A stretch of 64,000 nucleotides of DNA, taken from the NCBI RefSeq assembly GCF_900106535.1, contig NZ_FNOH01000005.1:248001-312000 (forward strand), written 5' to 3'. The position numbers and the translations under genes were made by a program. Origin of the DNA: Myxococcus xanthus (GTDB taxonomy: Bacteria > Myxococcota > Myxococcia > Myxococcales > Myxococcaceae). The notes under the pieces were generated by a model, which saw only the letters and a list, made by a program, of their open reading frames with translations, had not been told where the DNA came from and made no database searches. Every line of letters begins with the position of its first letter. Positions within the stretch are counted from its first letter, which is position 1. Below are positions 35,046 to 44,287 of the stretch, piece after piece.

Positions 35046-35927
35046 GTGCTTCCCAAGGACCTCATCCGCCGCATTCGCAAGCTGGAGATTCGCACCCGCA
35101 AGGTGGTCTCCGACATGCTCGCCGGCCAGTACCATTCGGTCTTCAAGGGCCGGGGCATGGCCTTCTCCGAGGTGCGCCAGTACCAGCCCGGTGACGAGAT
35201 TCGCATCATCGACTGGAACGTCACCGCGCGCATGGATGAGGCCTACGTCAAGGTCTTCACCGAGGAGCGCGAGCTGACGGTGATGCTGGTGGTGGACGTC
35301 TCCGCGTCGAAGGAGTTCGGCTCGCGCGAGCGCACCAAGTCGGAGGTCGCCGCGGAGGTGGCGGCGCAGATCGCGTTCAGCGCCATCGCCAACAATGACC
35401 GGGTGGGGCTGGTCCTCTTCTCGGACCGGGTGGAGAAGGTGGTGCCGCCGCGCAAGGGCCGCACGCACGTGCTGCGGCTGGTGAGCGACATCCTCACGTT
35501 CCAGCCGCAGGGGCGGGGGACGGACCTGGCCGCGGGGCTCAACTACCTGACGCGGGTGGCGAAGCGGAAGGCGGTGACGTTCCTCATCTCCGACTTCCAG
35601 GCGCGCGACTACGAGAAGCCGCTGCGGCTGGTGGGGCGCAAGCACGACCTGGTGCCGGTGGTGGTGGCGGACCCGATGGAGGAGGCCTTCCCCCGGCTGG
35701 GCCTGGTGGACATGGAGGACCCGGAGACGGGCGAGCGCTTCGTCGTCGACACCAGCGACCCGCGCGTGCGAGGCCGCTTCGCCCGGGCCATGCAGGCCGC
35801 GCGTGACGAGCGGCGCAAGCTGTTCAAGAAGCTGGAGCTGGACCACGTGGAGCTGCGCGCGGGTGATGACCACGGCAAGGCGCTGGCGAACTTCTTCCGC
35901 GCGCGGGCCCGGAGGATGGCGGCATGA
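35046..35927 (+). CDS. DUF58 domain protein (VWA-like)
   Basis: 293 residues, GTG start. The DUF58 signature GRGMAFSEVRQYQPGDEIRIIDWNVTAR (split) is followed by a VWA-like fold with MLVVDVSASKEFGS (a D-x-S-x-S metal-site) and VTFLISDFQARDY. It belongs to the MoxR/DUF58/Bat complex and is cytoplasmic. Its stop overlaps the next ATG (ATGA). Confidence 0.95.
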   Translation: MLPKDLIRRIRKLEIRTRKVVSDMLAGQYHSVFKGRGMAFSEVRQYQPGDEIRIIDWNVTARMDEAYVKVFTEERELTVMLVVDVSASKEFGSRERTKSEVAAEVAAQIAFSAIANNDRVGLVLFSDRVEKVVPPRKGRTHVLRLVSDILTFQPQGRGTDLAAGLNYLTRVAKRKAVTFLISDFQARDYEKPLRLVGRKHDLVPVVVADPMEEAFPRLGLVDMEDPETGERFVVDTSDPRVRGRFARAMQAARDERRKLFKKLELDHVELRAGDDHGKALANFFRARARRMAA

Positions 35928-36934
35928 ACCGGCTTATCCCCCTGCTGGCGGTGTGGCTCGTGGTGGCGGCGCTGGTGGTGGCGGCTCCGGCGTGGGCCCA
36001 GGCTCCGGCCCCTGCACCGGCGCCCGCGACGACGGAGCAGGTCGAACCGCGGAACCTGTCCGTGCGGCTGGAGCCGCAGCAGGTCCGCATCGGTGACCCC
36101 TTCGTCTACGAGGTGGTCATCACCCATCCGAAGGACCACCGCTACGAACTGAAGGTGCCCCAGGAGACGGGGGACTTCGAGTTCCTGGACCAGACGCGCC
36201 AGCGCCAGGACGGGCCGGACTCGGCGACCACCACGTTCCGGGTGCGGATGTCCGCCTTCGCCCTGGGCTCGGTGGCGGTGCCGGCGCTGCCCTTCGACGT
36301 GGCCACGCCGGAGGGGCCCAAGGCGTTCACGGTGCCGGGCCGCACGGTGGACGTGACGTCCACGCTGTCGCCGGACGCGGAGGGGCAGGGCGCGGACCTC
36401 TTCGACTACAAGCCGCCGGAGGAGGTGCCCATCCGTTCGTGGCGCCTGGTGCTCACGGTGCTGGGCGTGCTGGCCGCGGCGCTGCTGGCGTGGGTGCTCT
36501 TCCGCTGGTGGAGGAACCGGCCCAAGCACGTGGAGGTGGTGCCGACGCTGCCCCTGGACGTGCGCGCCCGCAAGGCGCTGGACGCGCTGAAGGCGGAGGA
36601 CCTGCCCTCGCGCGGCCGGGTGAAGGACTTCTACTTCCGGCTGTCCGAAATCATCCGAGGCTACCTGGGCGAGCGCTACGGCTTCGAGGCGTTGGAGTGC
36701 ACCAGCTCCGAGCTGATGGCGTCGCTGCGGCGCCTGTCCACGCCGGGGCTGCCGGAGGACAAGCTGATGCGCTTCGTGTCCGAGTCGGACATGGTGAAGT
36801 ACGCACGCGCGGATGCCTCCGCTGACGCCTGCCGCGACGCGCTGGCCTTCGGCTACTCGCTCATCGACACGACGTACGTTCCGCCACCGCCGCCCCAGGC
36901 TCCCGACAATGCCGCCGCTCCCCGCGTTCAATAA
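35924..36934 (+). CDS. Bat operon membrane protein, BatD-like N-terminus
   Basis: 336 residues: signal peptide (1-25, ending AWA), a Pro/Ala linker, an exported beta-sandwich (about 45-150; VRLEPQQVRIGDPFVYEVVI), a membrane helix at about 172-192 and a cytoplasmic C-terminal domain (KDFYFRLSEIIRGYLGERYGFEALECTSSEL, split) of the kind found in DUF4381/BatD-tail proteins. It probably bridges the periplasmic and cytoplasmic parts of the complex. The batA ATG lies inside its 3' end. Confidence 0.82.
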   Translation: MNRLIPLLAVWLVVAALVVAAPAWAQAPAPAPAPATTEQVEPRNLSVRLEPQQVRIGDPFVYEVVITHPKDHRYELKVPQETGDFEFLDQTRQRQDGPDSATTTFRVRMSAFALGSVAVPALPFDVATPEGPKAFTVPGRTVDVTSTLSPDAEGQGADLFDYKPPEEVPIRSWRLVLTVLGVLAAALLAWVLFRWWRNRPKHVEVVPTLPLDVRARKALDALKAEDLPSRGRVKDFYFRLSEIIRGYLGERYGFEALECTSSELMASLRRLSTPGLPEDKLMRFVSESDMVKYARADASADACRDALAFGYSLIDTTYVPPPPPQAPDNAAAPRVQ

Positions 36935-37919
36935 CCCCGAGGCGCTCTGGGGGCTGCTGCTCGTGCCGCTGCTGCTCTGGCAGGCCTGGCGGGAGCGGCG
37001 CGCCCGCGCCACGCTGCGCTTCTCCGCGGCGCATGTCTTCGCCCGGGGTGGCCGCGGCTTCCGCGCGTACCTGCTGCCGCTGCTGCCGCTGCTTCGCGTG
37101 GCGGCGGTGACGGCGGCGGTGCTGGCCATTGCCCGGCCGCAGGTGCGTGACTCGCGCGTGCGGGACTTGTCGGTGGAGGGCATCGACATCGTGGTGGCGT
37201 TGGACCTGTCCACGTCGATGGAGGCCGGTGACTTCCGCCCGCAGAACCGCATGCACGTCGCCAAGGAAGTGCTGAGCGAGTTCATCGCCAACCGGGTGAA
37301 TGACCGCATCGGCCTGGTGGTGTTCGCGGGCGCGGCGTACACGCAGGCGCCGCTGACGCTGGACTACGGCGTGCTGAAGGAAGTGGTGAAGCAGCTCCGC
37401 ACGCGCGTGCTGGAGGACGGCACGGCCATTGGCGACGCGCTGGCCACGTCCCTCAACCGCCTGCGGGACTCGGAGGCGAAGAGCCGGGTGGTGGTGCTCA
37501 TCACCGACGGCGACAACAACTCCGGGAAGATTTCGCCCATGGACTCGGCGAACATGGCCCAGGCGCTGAAGGTGCCCATCTACACGATTCTGGTGGGCAA
37601 GGGCGGCAAGGTGCCCTTCCCGCAGGGCACGGACCTGTTCGGCAACACCGTGTGGCGCGACACGGAGATTCCCATCAACCCGGAGCTGATGCAGGACATC
37701 GCGGACCGCACCGGCGGCGAGTACTACCGCGCCACGGACCCCGAGCAACTGCGAGAGGGACTCCAGAAGGTGCTCGATTCGTTGGAGCGCTCGAAGCTGA
37801 TGGAGGGCGGCGCCAGCGCCACCTACCGCGAGGAGTTCCATCCCTTCCTCCTGGCCGCCTTCGGCCTCGCCGCGCTGGAGCTGCTCCTGCGCGCCTCCTT
37901 CCTGAGGGTCTTCCCGTGA
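36909..37919 (+). CDS. batA: BatA-type VWA membrane protein
   Basis: 336 residues: two N-terminal hydrophobic segments (about 10-25 and 52-75), a von Willebrand A domain with metal-binding DLSTSME and LITDGDNNSG, and a C-terminal membrane helix (about 312-332). Matches BatA of the Bacteroides aerotolerance operon, linked in other bacteria to oxygen and stress tolerance and envelope integrity. Overlaps the previous gene by 26 bases and the next by GTGA. Confidence 0.93.
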   Translation: MPPLPAFNNPEALWGLLLVPLLLWQAWRERRARATLRFSAAHVFARGGRGFRAYLLPLLPLLRVAAVTAAVLAIARPQVRDSRVRDLSVEGIDIVVALDLSTSMEAGDFRPQNRMHVAKEVLSEFIANRVNDRIGLVVFAGAAYTQAPLTLDYGVLKEVVKQLRTRVLEDGTAIGDALATSLNRLRDSEAKSRVVVLITDGDNNSGKISPMDSANMAQALKVPIYTILVGKGGKVPFPQGTDLFGNTVWRDTEIPINPELMQDIADRTGGEYYRATDPEQLREGLQKVLDSLERSKLMEGGASATYREEFHPFLLAAFGLAALELLLRASFLRVFP

Positions 37920-38977
37920 CGCCCGTGGAACCCTGGCGCTTCACCGTGCTCGGTTACCAGGCGGGGCTCGCGCAGCCCCTCTTCCTGCTGTTCGTGCTCG
38001 CGGGCATGATGCTGGGCCTGCTCGCGCTGGTGGGGGCGCTGCGGCGCCGCTCGCGCGTGCGGGCGCTCTTGCATGAACGTCACGCAGAGCGCTTCACGCC
38101 GGGCGTGTCGGTGTGGCGTCCGGCCACGCAGGGCGGGTTGTACGGCCTGGGGTTGGCGCTCTTCGGCTTCGCACTGGCGCAGCCGCAGTGTGGCACCAAG
38201 AGCGAACTGACGAAGCGGCGCGGCATCGACGTGGTGGTGGCGCTGGATGCCTCCAAGTCCATGCTGGCGCGGGACATCCAGCCCAGCCGCCTGGAGCGCG
38301 CGAAGCTGGAGCTGACCACGCTGCTGGACGAGCTGAAGGGCGACCGCGTGGGCCTGGTGGTGTTCGCGGGCGATGCGTTCATCCAGTCCCCGCTCACGTC
38401 GGACTACTCGGCGGTGAAGCTGTTCTTGCGCGCGGTGGACCCGGAGGTGATGCCCCAGGGCGGCACCAACGTGGGCGCGGCGCTGCGGCTGTCGCGGCAG
38501 GTGCTGGAGAACGCGGACCGCGGCTCGAAGGAGCGCGTGGTCGTCCTGCTGACGGACGGCGAGGACCTGGTCGGCGACGTGGCGGAGGCTACCGAGGCGC
38601 TGAAGGATTCGGGCGTGCAGGTGCTGGCGGTGGGCGTGGGCTCGGAGTCCGGTGAGCCCATCCCCGTCTTCGACCGGCGCGGCGCGTTCGTGGACTACAA
38701 GAAGGACGCCGCGGGGGAGACGGTGATTACGCGGTTGGACCGGGCGGGGCTGACGGCCATCGCCGAGGCCACCGGAGGCACCTTCTATTTCCAGCCCCGT
38801 GGCGTGGCCATGTCGCAGGTGGTGGAGCGCATCGACCAGATGCAGAAGAGTGAGCTGGAGAGCCGGGTGACGGTCCGCTACGACGAGCGCTTCCAGTCGT
38901 TCGCCATCCCGGGGCTGGCCTTGCTGGCGCTGGGAATGTTGTTGCTGCCGTCGTCGCGCCGGAGGCCGTCACCATGA
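37916..38977 (+). CDS. batB: BatB-type VWA membrane protein
   Basis: 353 residues from a GTG overlapping the batA stop. N-terminal membrane helices at about 22-42 and 75-92, VWA domain with VVALDASKSMLARDIQPSRL and VVLLTDGEDLVG, the GGTNVGAAL loop, and a C-terminal helix (FAIPGLALLALGMLLLP). Standard BatB organisation; expected to pair with BatA in the membrane. The stop overlaps the batC ATG. Confidence 0.93.
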   Translation: MTPVEPWRFTVLGYQAGLAQPLFLLFVLAGMMLGLLALVGALRRRSRVRALLHERHAERFTPGVSVWRPATQGGLYGLGLALFGFALAQPQCGTKSELTKRRGIDVVVALDASKSMLARDIQPSRLERAKLELTTLLDELKGDRVGLVVFAGDAFIQSPLTSDYSAVKLFLRAVDPEVMPQGGTNVGAALRLSRQVLENADRGSKERVVVLLTDGEDLVGDVAEATEALKDSGVQVLAVGVGSESGEPIPVFDRRGAFVDYKKDAAGETVITRLDRAGLTAIAEATGGTFYFQPRGVAMSQVVERIDQMQKSELESRVTVRYDERFQSFAIPGLALLALGMLLLPSSRRRPSP

Positions 38978-39984
38978 GCGCCGCGAGGACGCGCGCGGCG
39001 CGGTGGCTGACATGGGGCCTGGTGACGTCGCTGGCGCTGCCGTCGCCCGTGTGGGCCGCGGGGCCGCTGGAGCGGGACCACCCGCTGGTGGAGCAGGGCC
39101 GCGAGGCGTACACGGCGGGTCGTTTCGAGGAATCGCTGGAGGCGTTCGAGGCCGCGAAGAAGGAGCGCCCCAACGACGTCACGGTGGACTTCAATCGCGC
39201 GGACGCGATGGCCAAGCTGGGGCGCATCGCGGATGCGAAGGCGCTGTTCCAGTCGGTGACGGAGTCCAACCGCGCCGACCTCCGGCAGAAGGCCTGGTAC
39301 AACCTGGGCAACCTGCATGCGACCACCGGAGACCGGCAGGAAGCGCTGAAGGCCTACCGGCGCGCGCTCACGCTGGACCCGCAGGACGTGCAGGCCCGCC
39401 ACAACTACGAGGTGGTGTTGCGCAACCTGCCGCCGCCGCAGGACAAGGGCCAGGATGGCGGCACGGACGGTGGCAACGACGGCGGCAGTGATGGTGGGCG
39501 CCCGGATGCCGGCGAGGACGGCGGCACGAAGGGCGACGGCGGCACGCCCCAGGACGGTGGCACCGATGGTGGCTCGGACGGCGGTGCCGACGGCGGCACG
39601 GATGGCGGCGCCAGCGATGGCGGCATGGACGGCGGTGCCGACGGTGGCGACGGTGATGGTGGCAGCGACGGCGGCTCCGACGGAGGCGCGGACGGCGGCG
39701 AGCAGGGCCCACCGGACAAGGGCGACGGGGGCGCGGATGGCGGCGCGGATGGTGGACAGGACGACGGAGAGGGCGAGCCCCAGGACGGTGGCAGCGACGG
39801 CGGCAGCGCGGGAGAAGAAGACTCGGAGGAATCCGAGGCGGATGGTGGCTCCAGCCAGTCGGACCTGGATCGGCAGGAGGCGGAGCGCCTGCTGGATGCG
39901 ATGAAGCAGAATGAGAAGAACCTCCAGCTCTGGCGGTTCCAGCAAAAGAAGAAGCAGAGGAAGCCGAATGAGAAGGACTGGTAG
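38974..39984 (+). CDS. batC: BatC-type TPR protein with Asp-Gly-Gly low-complexity region
   Basis: 336 residues: signal peptide (about 1-29), two to three TPRs (EQGREAYTAGRFEESLEAFE, RQKAWYNLGNLHATTGDRQE, about 38-150), then about 135 residues made almost only of Asp, Gly and Ser in D-G-G/S-D-G-G units (codons from about 39450 to 39860), ending in a short basic helix (LWRFQQKKKQRKP). BatC TPRs are thought to hold complex members; the acidic repeat may bind calcium or act as a flexible spacer. Its 3' end overlaps the next gene by 17 bases. Confidence 0.9.
   Translation: MSAARTRAARWLTWGLVTSLALPSPVWAAGPLERDHPLVEQGREAYTAGRFEESLEAFEAAKKERPNDVTVDFNRADAMAKLGRIADAKALFQSVTESNRADLRQKAWYNLGNLHATTGDRQEALKAYRRALTLDPQDVQARHNYEVVLRNLPPPQDKGQDGGTDGGNDGGSDGGRPDAGEDGGTKGDGGTPQDGGTDGGSDGGADGGTDGGASDGGMDGGADGGDGDGGSDGGSDGGADGGEQGPPDKGDGGADGGADGGQDDGEGEPQDGGSDGGSAGEEDSEESEADGGSSQSDLDRQEAERLLDAMKQNEKNLQLWRFQQKKKQRKPNEKDW
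39446..39860 (+). repeat. Low-complexity Asp-Gly-Gly coding repeat in batC
   Basis: Imperfect GAC-GGC-GGC/T-type codon repeat, interrupted by Ser, Thr, Ala, Pro-containing units, about 415 bases. Length is likely to vary between strains through slippage or recombination. Confidence 0.85.
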
Positions 39985-41842
39985 CGCCCTCGGCGTGGTG
40001 TTCGCCGTGTTCGCCCTGCTGGCCACCGCGCCAGCGTGGGCGGCCTCGGACGACCTCGATTTCTACCAGACGGCGGACCGTGAGGAGGTGGGCACCGAGG
40101 ACACCTTCCGCCTCACGGTGGTGGTGGTGGACGCGCCCGCCAACGCGCAGGTGAAGCTGCCGGAGTCGGAGGACTTCTCCATCCTCTCCAGCTCGCGCAG
40201 CAGCCAACGCTCCATCTCCCTGTCGGGCGGTGGCCCCGCCGTCATCCAGGACGTCACGCGGCACGTGTTGGTGATGCAGGCGACGCGCGCGGGGCGGCTC
40301 AAGATTCCACCGTCGCAAATCACGGTGCGCGGCAAGACGTACCGCACGCAGCCCGTGGAGTTGACGGTGAAGGCCGGCCGGGTGGGCGGTGCGCCGTCCC
40401 GTGGCGGTGGCCGGCAGCCGGACCCCTTCTCCAGCATCCAGTCGCAGATGCAGCAGATGGAAGAGGCCTTCGGCGACATGATGGAGCCGGACCGGCCCAC
40501 GATTCCCCGGGGGGACTCCGACCTCTTCCTGCGCGCCAGCCTGGACCGGGACAACGTGTACGTGGGCGAGCAGGTGACGTTGTCGCTCTACATCTATTCG
40601 CGCGTGGACCTGTCCAGCGTGGACGCCGTCACCATGCCCAAGCTGGAGGGCTTCTGGACGGAAGAGGTGGAGAGCCCCACGCAGTTGTCGGGCGAGCAGC
40701 GCGTGGTGGACGGCATCCCGTACCGCGCCTACCTGCTGCGCCGCCGCGCCATCTTCCCGGTGAAGTCCGGCACGCTGTCCATCACCCCCGCGGAGGCGGA
40801 CATCACGACCGGCTTCCTCTTCGCCGGCCACCGCGTGCACCGGGTGTCCAACGCGCTCAAGGTGAAGGTGAAGCCGCTGCCGCCCGGTGGGCCGGAGGAC
40901 ATGCCCAACGCGCACGTGGGCAACTGGCGGCTGTCCATGGACGTGTCCCAGACGCGCGTGGAGCTGGGCCAGCCCGTCACGGTGAAGGTCAGCCTGGAAG
41001 GGGTGGGCAACGTGAAGAACGTCACGCCCCCCGCGCTGAAGGGCCCCGCCGCGCTCAAGATTTATGACCCCACCACGACGGACAAGGTGTCGCCGCAGCG
41101 CCACCGTGTGCAGGGCCGGCGGGTGATGGAGTACCTGGTGATGCCGCAGCGCACGGGCAGCTTCACGTTGCCCGCGCTGGAGTTCACCTACTTCGACCCG
41201 CGCGCCCGCAAGTACGAGGTGGCGCGCACCGACCCGGTGACGATTACGGTGGAGGCGGGCGCGGGCGGTGCATCGTCCATCGCCTCGGCGTCGCCTCAGT
41301 CTTCGTCGGACCAGGCCAACGAGCAGAAGAACGTGCTGACGGCGGGAGGTCTGCGGCCAGTGCGCTACCAGGCCCGCTTCGAGGCGCCGGGCGTGCCTGT
41401 GTGGAAGCGGGGCTTCTTTGTCCCGACGGTGCTGGCCCCGCTGGGGCTGCTGTTGGGCGTTGCGCTGATTGGCGGCGTGCGCGGGCGGCTGGCGCTGCGC
41501 TCCGAGGCGGGGCGTGGGCGTCAGCAGGCGAAGGCCGCGCGCAAGCGTCTGGCGGATGCGGAGAAGCTCCAGTCCAGCGGGGACGTGGGGGCCTTCTACG
41601 GCGAGGTGGAGAAGGCACTGCACGGCTTCCTGGAGGCACGGCTGGGCATGCCGGTGGTGGGCCTCACCCGCGAGGTGCTCGCCGAGAAGCTGACGGCGGG
41701 GGGCGCGGATGCGGAGCGGCGCGCCAAGGTGCTCTTCGTGTTGGAGGCGTGTGACTTCGGGCGCTATGGCGGCGGGGGCGACCCGGCCGAGCGACAGAAG
41801 GTGATGGATGCCGCCGCGGCGGCCATGGAGGGCTGGGCGTGA
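39968..41842 (+). CDS. batD: BatD-type membrane protein
   Basis: 624 residues from ATG 39968. Signal peptide (about 1-27, ending AWA), a long exported beta-rich region with three Ig-like units (EEVGTEDTFRLTVVVVD..., DNVYVGEQVTLSLYIYS..., QTRVELGQPVTVKVSLEG...), a membrane helix near 480-502 (GFFVPTVLAPLGLLLGVALI) and a cytoplasmic tail of about 115 residues with AFYGEVEKALHGFLEARLG. Typical BatD. The central Gly/Arg-rich GGAPSRGGGRQPDPF linker is of unknown meaning. Confidence 0.92.
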   Translation: MRRTGSALGVVFAVFALLATAPAWAASDDLDFYQTADREEVGTEDTFRLTVVVVDAPANAQVKLPESEDFSILSSSRSSQRSISLSGGGPAVIQDVTRHVLVMQATRAGRLKIPPSQITVRGKTYRTQPVELTVKAGRVGGAPSRGGGRQPDPFSSIQSQMQQMEEAFGDMMEPDRPTIPRGDSDLFLRASLDRDNVYVGEQVTLSLYIYSRVDLSSVDAVTMPKLEGFWTEEVESPTQLSGEQRVVDGIPYRAYLLRRRAIFPVKSGTLSITPAEADITTGFLFAGHRVHRVSNALKVKVKPLPPGGPEDMPNAHVGNWRLSMDVSQTRVELGQPVTVKVSLEGVGNVKNVTPPALKGPAALKIYDPTTTDKVSPQRHRVQGRRVMEYLVMPQRTGSFTLPALEFTYFDPRARKYEVARTDPVTITVEAGAGGASSIASASPQSSSDQANEQKNVLTAGGLRPVRYQARFEAPGVPVWKRGFFVPTVLAPLGLLLGVALIGGVRGRLALRSEAGRGRQQAKAARKRLADAEKLQSSGDVGAFYGEVEKALHGFLEARLGMPVVGLTREVLAEKLTAGGADAERRAKVLFVLEACDFGRYGGGGDPAERQKVMDAAAAAMEGWA

Positions 41843-42549
41843 GCGGCTACTACACGCCGGAAGAGGCGCAGGACATCTTCCTCAAGGCCAACGAAGCCTA
41901 CGCGCAAGAGGACTACGCGGCGGCCAAGGAGGGCTACGAGAAGCTGCTGGCGAACGGCCAGGGCGGCCCCGACGTGCTCTACAACCTGGGCACTACGCAC
42001 CTGGCCCAGGGGGATGTGGGCCGCGCGGTGCTGGCGCTCGAACAGGCGCGGAAGGAAGGGGGCCAGGCGCCGGACCTGGAAGCCAACCTCTCCGTGGCCC
42101 GGGCGCGGCAGGTGGACAAGGTGGTGGGCGCCACCGCGGAAGACGCCTTCCTGCCTCGCGTCGCGGCGGCCACGGACGGCCCGGTGGTGGCCTGGACCTT
42201 CCTGGGCACCTGGGTGGCGGCCTTCGTCCTCGTGCTGCTCTGGCGCTTGCTGGGGCGGGGCCGGCGGACGGCGGTGGGTGTGCTGGCGGTCCTGCTCTTC
42301 GCGGTGGCGGTGCCGTCAGGGCTGCTCGTGGCCACGCACGCCTACGTGGGGGCCTCGGTGCACGAGGCCGTGGTGCTGGCACCCACGCTGGTGGCTCGCG
42401 AGCTGCCTCAGCCGGGCGCCCGTTCCATCTTCGAGGTGCACGCTGGCCTCAAGGTGCGCCTGCTCGAAGAGACGGGCCGCTTCGTCCGTATCCGTCTGCC
42501 CAACGGCCTGGAGGGCTGGGCCGAGCGGGAAGGCGTGGCCGAAATCTGA
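41839..42549 (+). CDS. batE: BatE-type TPR/SH3 membrane protein
   Basis: 236 residues from a GTG overlapping the batD stop. TPRs at about 8-80 (IFLKANEAYAQEDYAAAKEG, LYNLGTTHLAQGDVGRAVLA), two membrane helices at about 115-135 and 142-162, and a C-terminal bacterial SH3-like domain (VHAGLKVRLLEETGRFVRIR...GLEGWAEREGVAEI). This TPR-TM-SH3 order is that of BatE. Unlike most, no N-terminal signal peptide is evident. Last gene of the operon. Confidence 0.9.
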   Translation: MSGYYTPEEAQDIFLKANEAYAQEDYAAAKEGYEKLLANGQGGPDVLYNLGTTHLAQGDVGRAVLALEQARKEGGQAPDLEANLSVARARQVDKVVGATAEDAFLPRVAAATDGPVVAWTFLGTWVAAFVLVLLWRLLGRGRRTAVGVLAVLLFAVAVPSGLLVATHAYVGASVHEAVVLAPTLVARELPQPGARSIFEVHAGLKVRLLEETGRFVRIRLPNGLEGWAEREGVAEI

Positions 42550-42633
42550 GGCCGTACGCGGAGTGTCGGGACGCGAAAACCTGGAAATGCCTGCCATTCA
42601 GAGGGTAGACTGCCTCCGGAGGGATAGCAGGTA

Positions 42634-43023
42634 ATGCCAGGAGGTCGTGGCCCTGTGTTTTCGGTCGAGGCACTCGTTGGCAAGAACCGGTTGGTCATCC
42701 GCCTCTGGGGTGTCGTCACGGAGGAGGAAGCACTCCAGATTGGCGATGCGTCGCTGCGCGAGCTCGAGCGGCTCCGGCCAGGCTTCGACATCCTGTCTGA
42801 CCTGACGGGCGTGACGGAGCTCCCGGAGTCGGGCTCGGGGCAGATTGAGCGCGTCGTCGAAGCGGCCCGGGTCCGCGGCTTTCGCCGGGTGGTGCGCGTG
42901 GTGGGGCGCTCCGCGATGGCGGCGGTGCGGTTCCAGCGCAGCAGCCGGAACGTGGGGCACGAGGCCTACCTGGCCTTCTCCCTCGAAGAGGCGGAGCAAC
43001 TGCTGGAGGGCGGCTGGACATGA
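42634..43023 (+). CDS. STAS/SpoIIAA-like small protein
   Basis: 129 residues, soluble. A strand-helix pattern (VEALVGKNRLVIRLWGVVTEEEALQIGDAS, split; GFDILSDLTGVTELPESGSG; RVVRVVGRSAMAAVRFQRS) fits the SpoIIAA/CRAL-TRIO or STAS-like fold used in partner-switching and lipid binding. A conserved phosphorylatable Ser of anti-anti-sigma factors is not obvious. Convergent with the zinc-ribbon/TPR gene, 18 bases apart; 84 bases after batE. Confidence 0.6.
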   Translation: MPGGRGPVFSVEALVGKNRLVIRLWGVVTEEEALQIGDASLRELERLRPGFDILSDLTGVTELPESGSGQIERVVEAARVRGFRRVVRVVGRSAMAAVRFQRSSRNVGHEAYLAFSLEEAEQLLEGGWT

Positions 43024-43041
43024 GCCCCGGCACGGCGCCGG

Positions 43042-44046
43042 TCAGCTCCGGCGGCCCGTGAGGCGCGCGAAGAGGCCGCGCTTCTCTTCCTTGCGAGGGC
43101 CGGGGGAGGCCGCCGCGAGGCCTGTCACCTTGAGCAGGTTCTGCTGGAAGACGGGATGGGCCGGCTCCAGTGCCACCGCGCGCTCCAGCAACTCGACAGC
43201 CCGCCGGTAGTCCTTGCGCTGGTGAACCAGGATGAGGGCCAGCTTGCTGTAGAGCACCGCGGCTTCGGGCGCTTGGGCAATGGCCCGTGTGAGCACGTCG
43301 ATGGCCCGGTCCACCTGGCCCTCGCGCTCCAACCGCACGGCGCGCTGGAGGAAGTCCTCCGCCGACCCTGGCTCGATTCCGAGCCGCCGGACGGTGCGCG
43401 GTGGGACGGGCGGGCTTGGGGGCGGCGCCGCGCGCGTGGGGGTGGTGGGCAGTGGGCGGTGGGGTGCTCTCATCACGGGCACTGGCCGCGCGGGAGGCTC
43501 CTCGTCCCCGAGTGCCATGGGCTCTGGCACGAGGAAGTCCTGCCCGTCCAGGATGGGCAGCTCGTCCGTCATCGTGCGCATGGCGGGTGCGCCGGGCAGG
43601 CGGTGCAGCTCCACGACGCCGCGCTCCAGCAGGGCCTTGAGGACGACCTTCACCTCGATTTCGGGCAGCCGTGCCGCCCGGGCCAGGTCCGGCACGGCAT
43701 GGTCCCCGTCGATGAACGAAGCAATGTGCGCCTCGAAGGGGTGAAGCGGCTGGAGCGCGATGTCCAACCCAGCGCGCAGGTGCGGCACGGTGTGGGCGTC
43801 CATGGGCACCGTGAAGCGCGCGGTGGCCAGGTCATGCGGCGTGGGGCGCTGGGGCGGGGGCCTTGGCAGCTCCATGGTGCGCGTGCGCTGCGGCGGGGAC
43901 AGCAGCGCCCGGACGATGGTGGGCTCGGTGATGACGTACTCCCCGCTGGCCTGCTGCGGGTCCAGCAGCAACCCGCATTGCGTGCACTGGAAGTCGTTTC
44001 CACCCACTGTCGCCCGGCACTCGGGGCATTCTGGTTTCGCAGCCAT
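43042..44046 (-). CDS. Zinc-ribbon, PATAN-like and TPR protein
   Basis: 334 residues, cytoplasmic. N-terminal zinc ribbon (CPECRATVGGNDFQCTQCGL, residues about 8-26), a middle helical domain (HPFEAHIASFIDGDHAVPDLARAARLPEIEVKVVLKALLERGVVEL, split) resembling the winged-helix part of PATAN/DUF4388 proteins common in myxobacteria, a Pro-rich linker and C-terminal TPRs (about 240-310). The basic tail RGLFARLTGRRS may bind membrane or nucleic acid. Probably a signalling scaffold; partner unknown. Divergent from the receiver gene. Confidence 0.7.
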   Translation of the reverse strand: MAAKPECPECRATVGGNDFQCTQCGLLLDPQQASGEYVITEPTIVRALLSPPQRTRTMELPRPPPQRPTPHDLATARFTVPMDAHTVPHLRAGLDIALQPLHPFEAHIASFIDGDHAVPDLARAARLPEIEVKVVLKALLERGVVELHRLPGAPAMRTMTDELPILDGQDFLVPEPMALGDEEPPARPVPVMRAPHRPLPTTPTRAAPPPSPPVPPRTVRRLGIEPGSAEDFLQRAVRLEREGQVDRAIDVLTRAIAQAPEAAVLYSKLALILVHQRKDYRRAVELLERAVALEPAHPVFQQNLLKVTGLAAASPGPRKEEKRGLFARLTGRRS

Positions 44047-44287
44047 TCCAGGGTCATCATAGCGCCCGGTTTCTGGCCGTGTTGGACGGGGCCGTGCCCA
44101 CCCTGGCTACGCCCGCCTGTCAGCCCTTCTAATCAAAAAGCAAGGCATCCAGTGTGTGTCCGACTTACGTATGGGGGAGACGGGTGCCATTGCACAATCC
44201 GTTGCATCCTCCCTGGTGCGGCTACGCCCCGGAGGGCTATACCGCGCGCGGCGGGTGGCATTGGCATCGTGTTGCGTCCGGAGAACC

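Noticed and set aside
39446..39860. CRISPR array or non-coding satellite
   Set aside because: The periodicity is codon-level inside an open batC frame; there are no spacer-repeat units of constant length.
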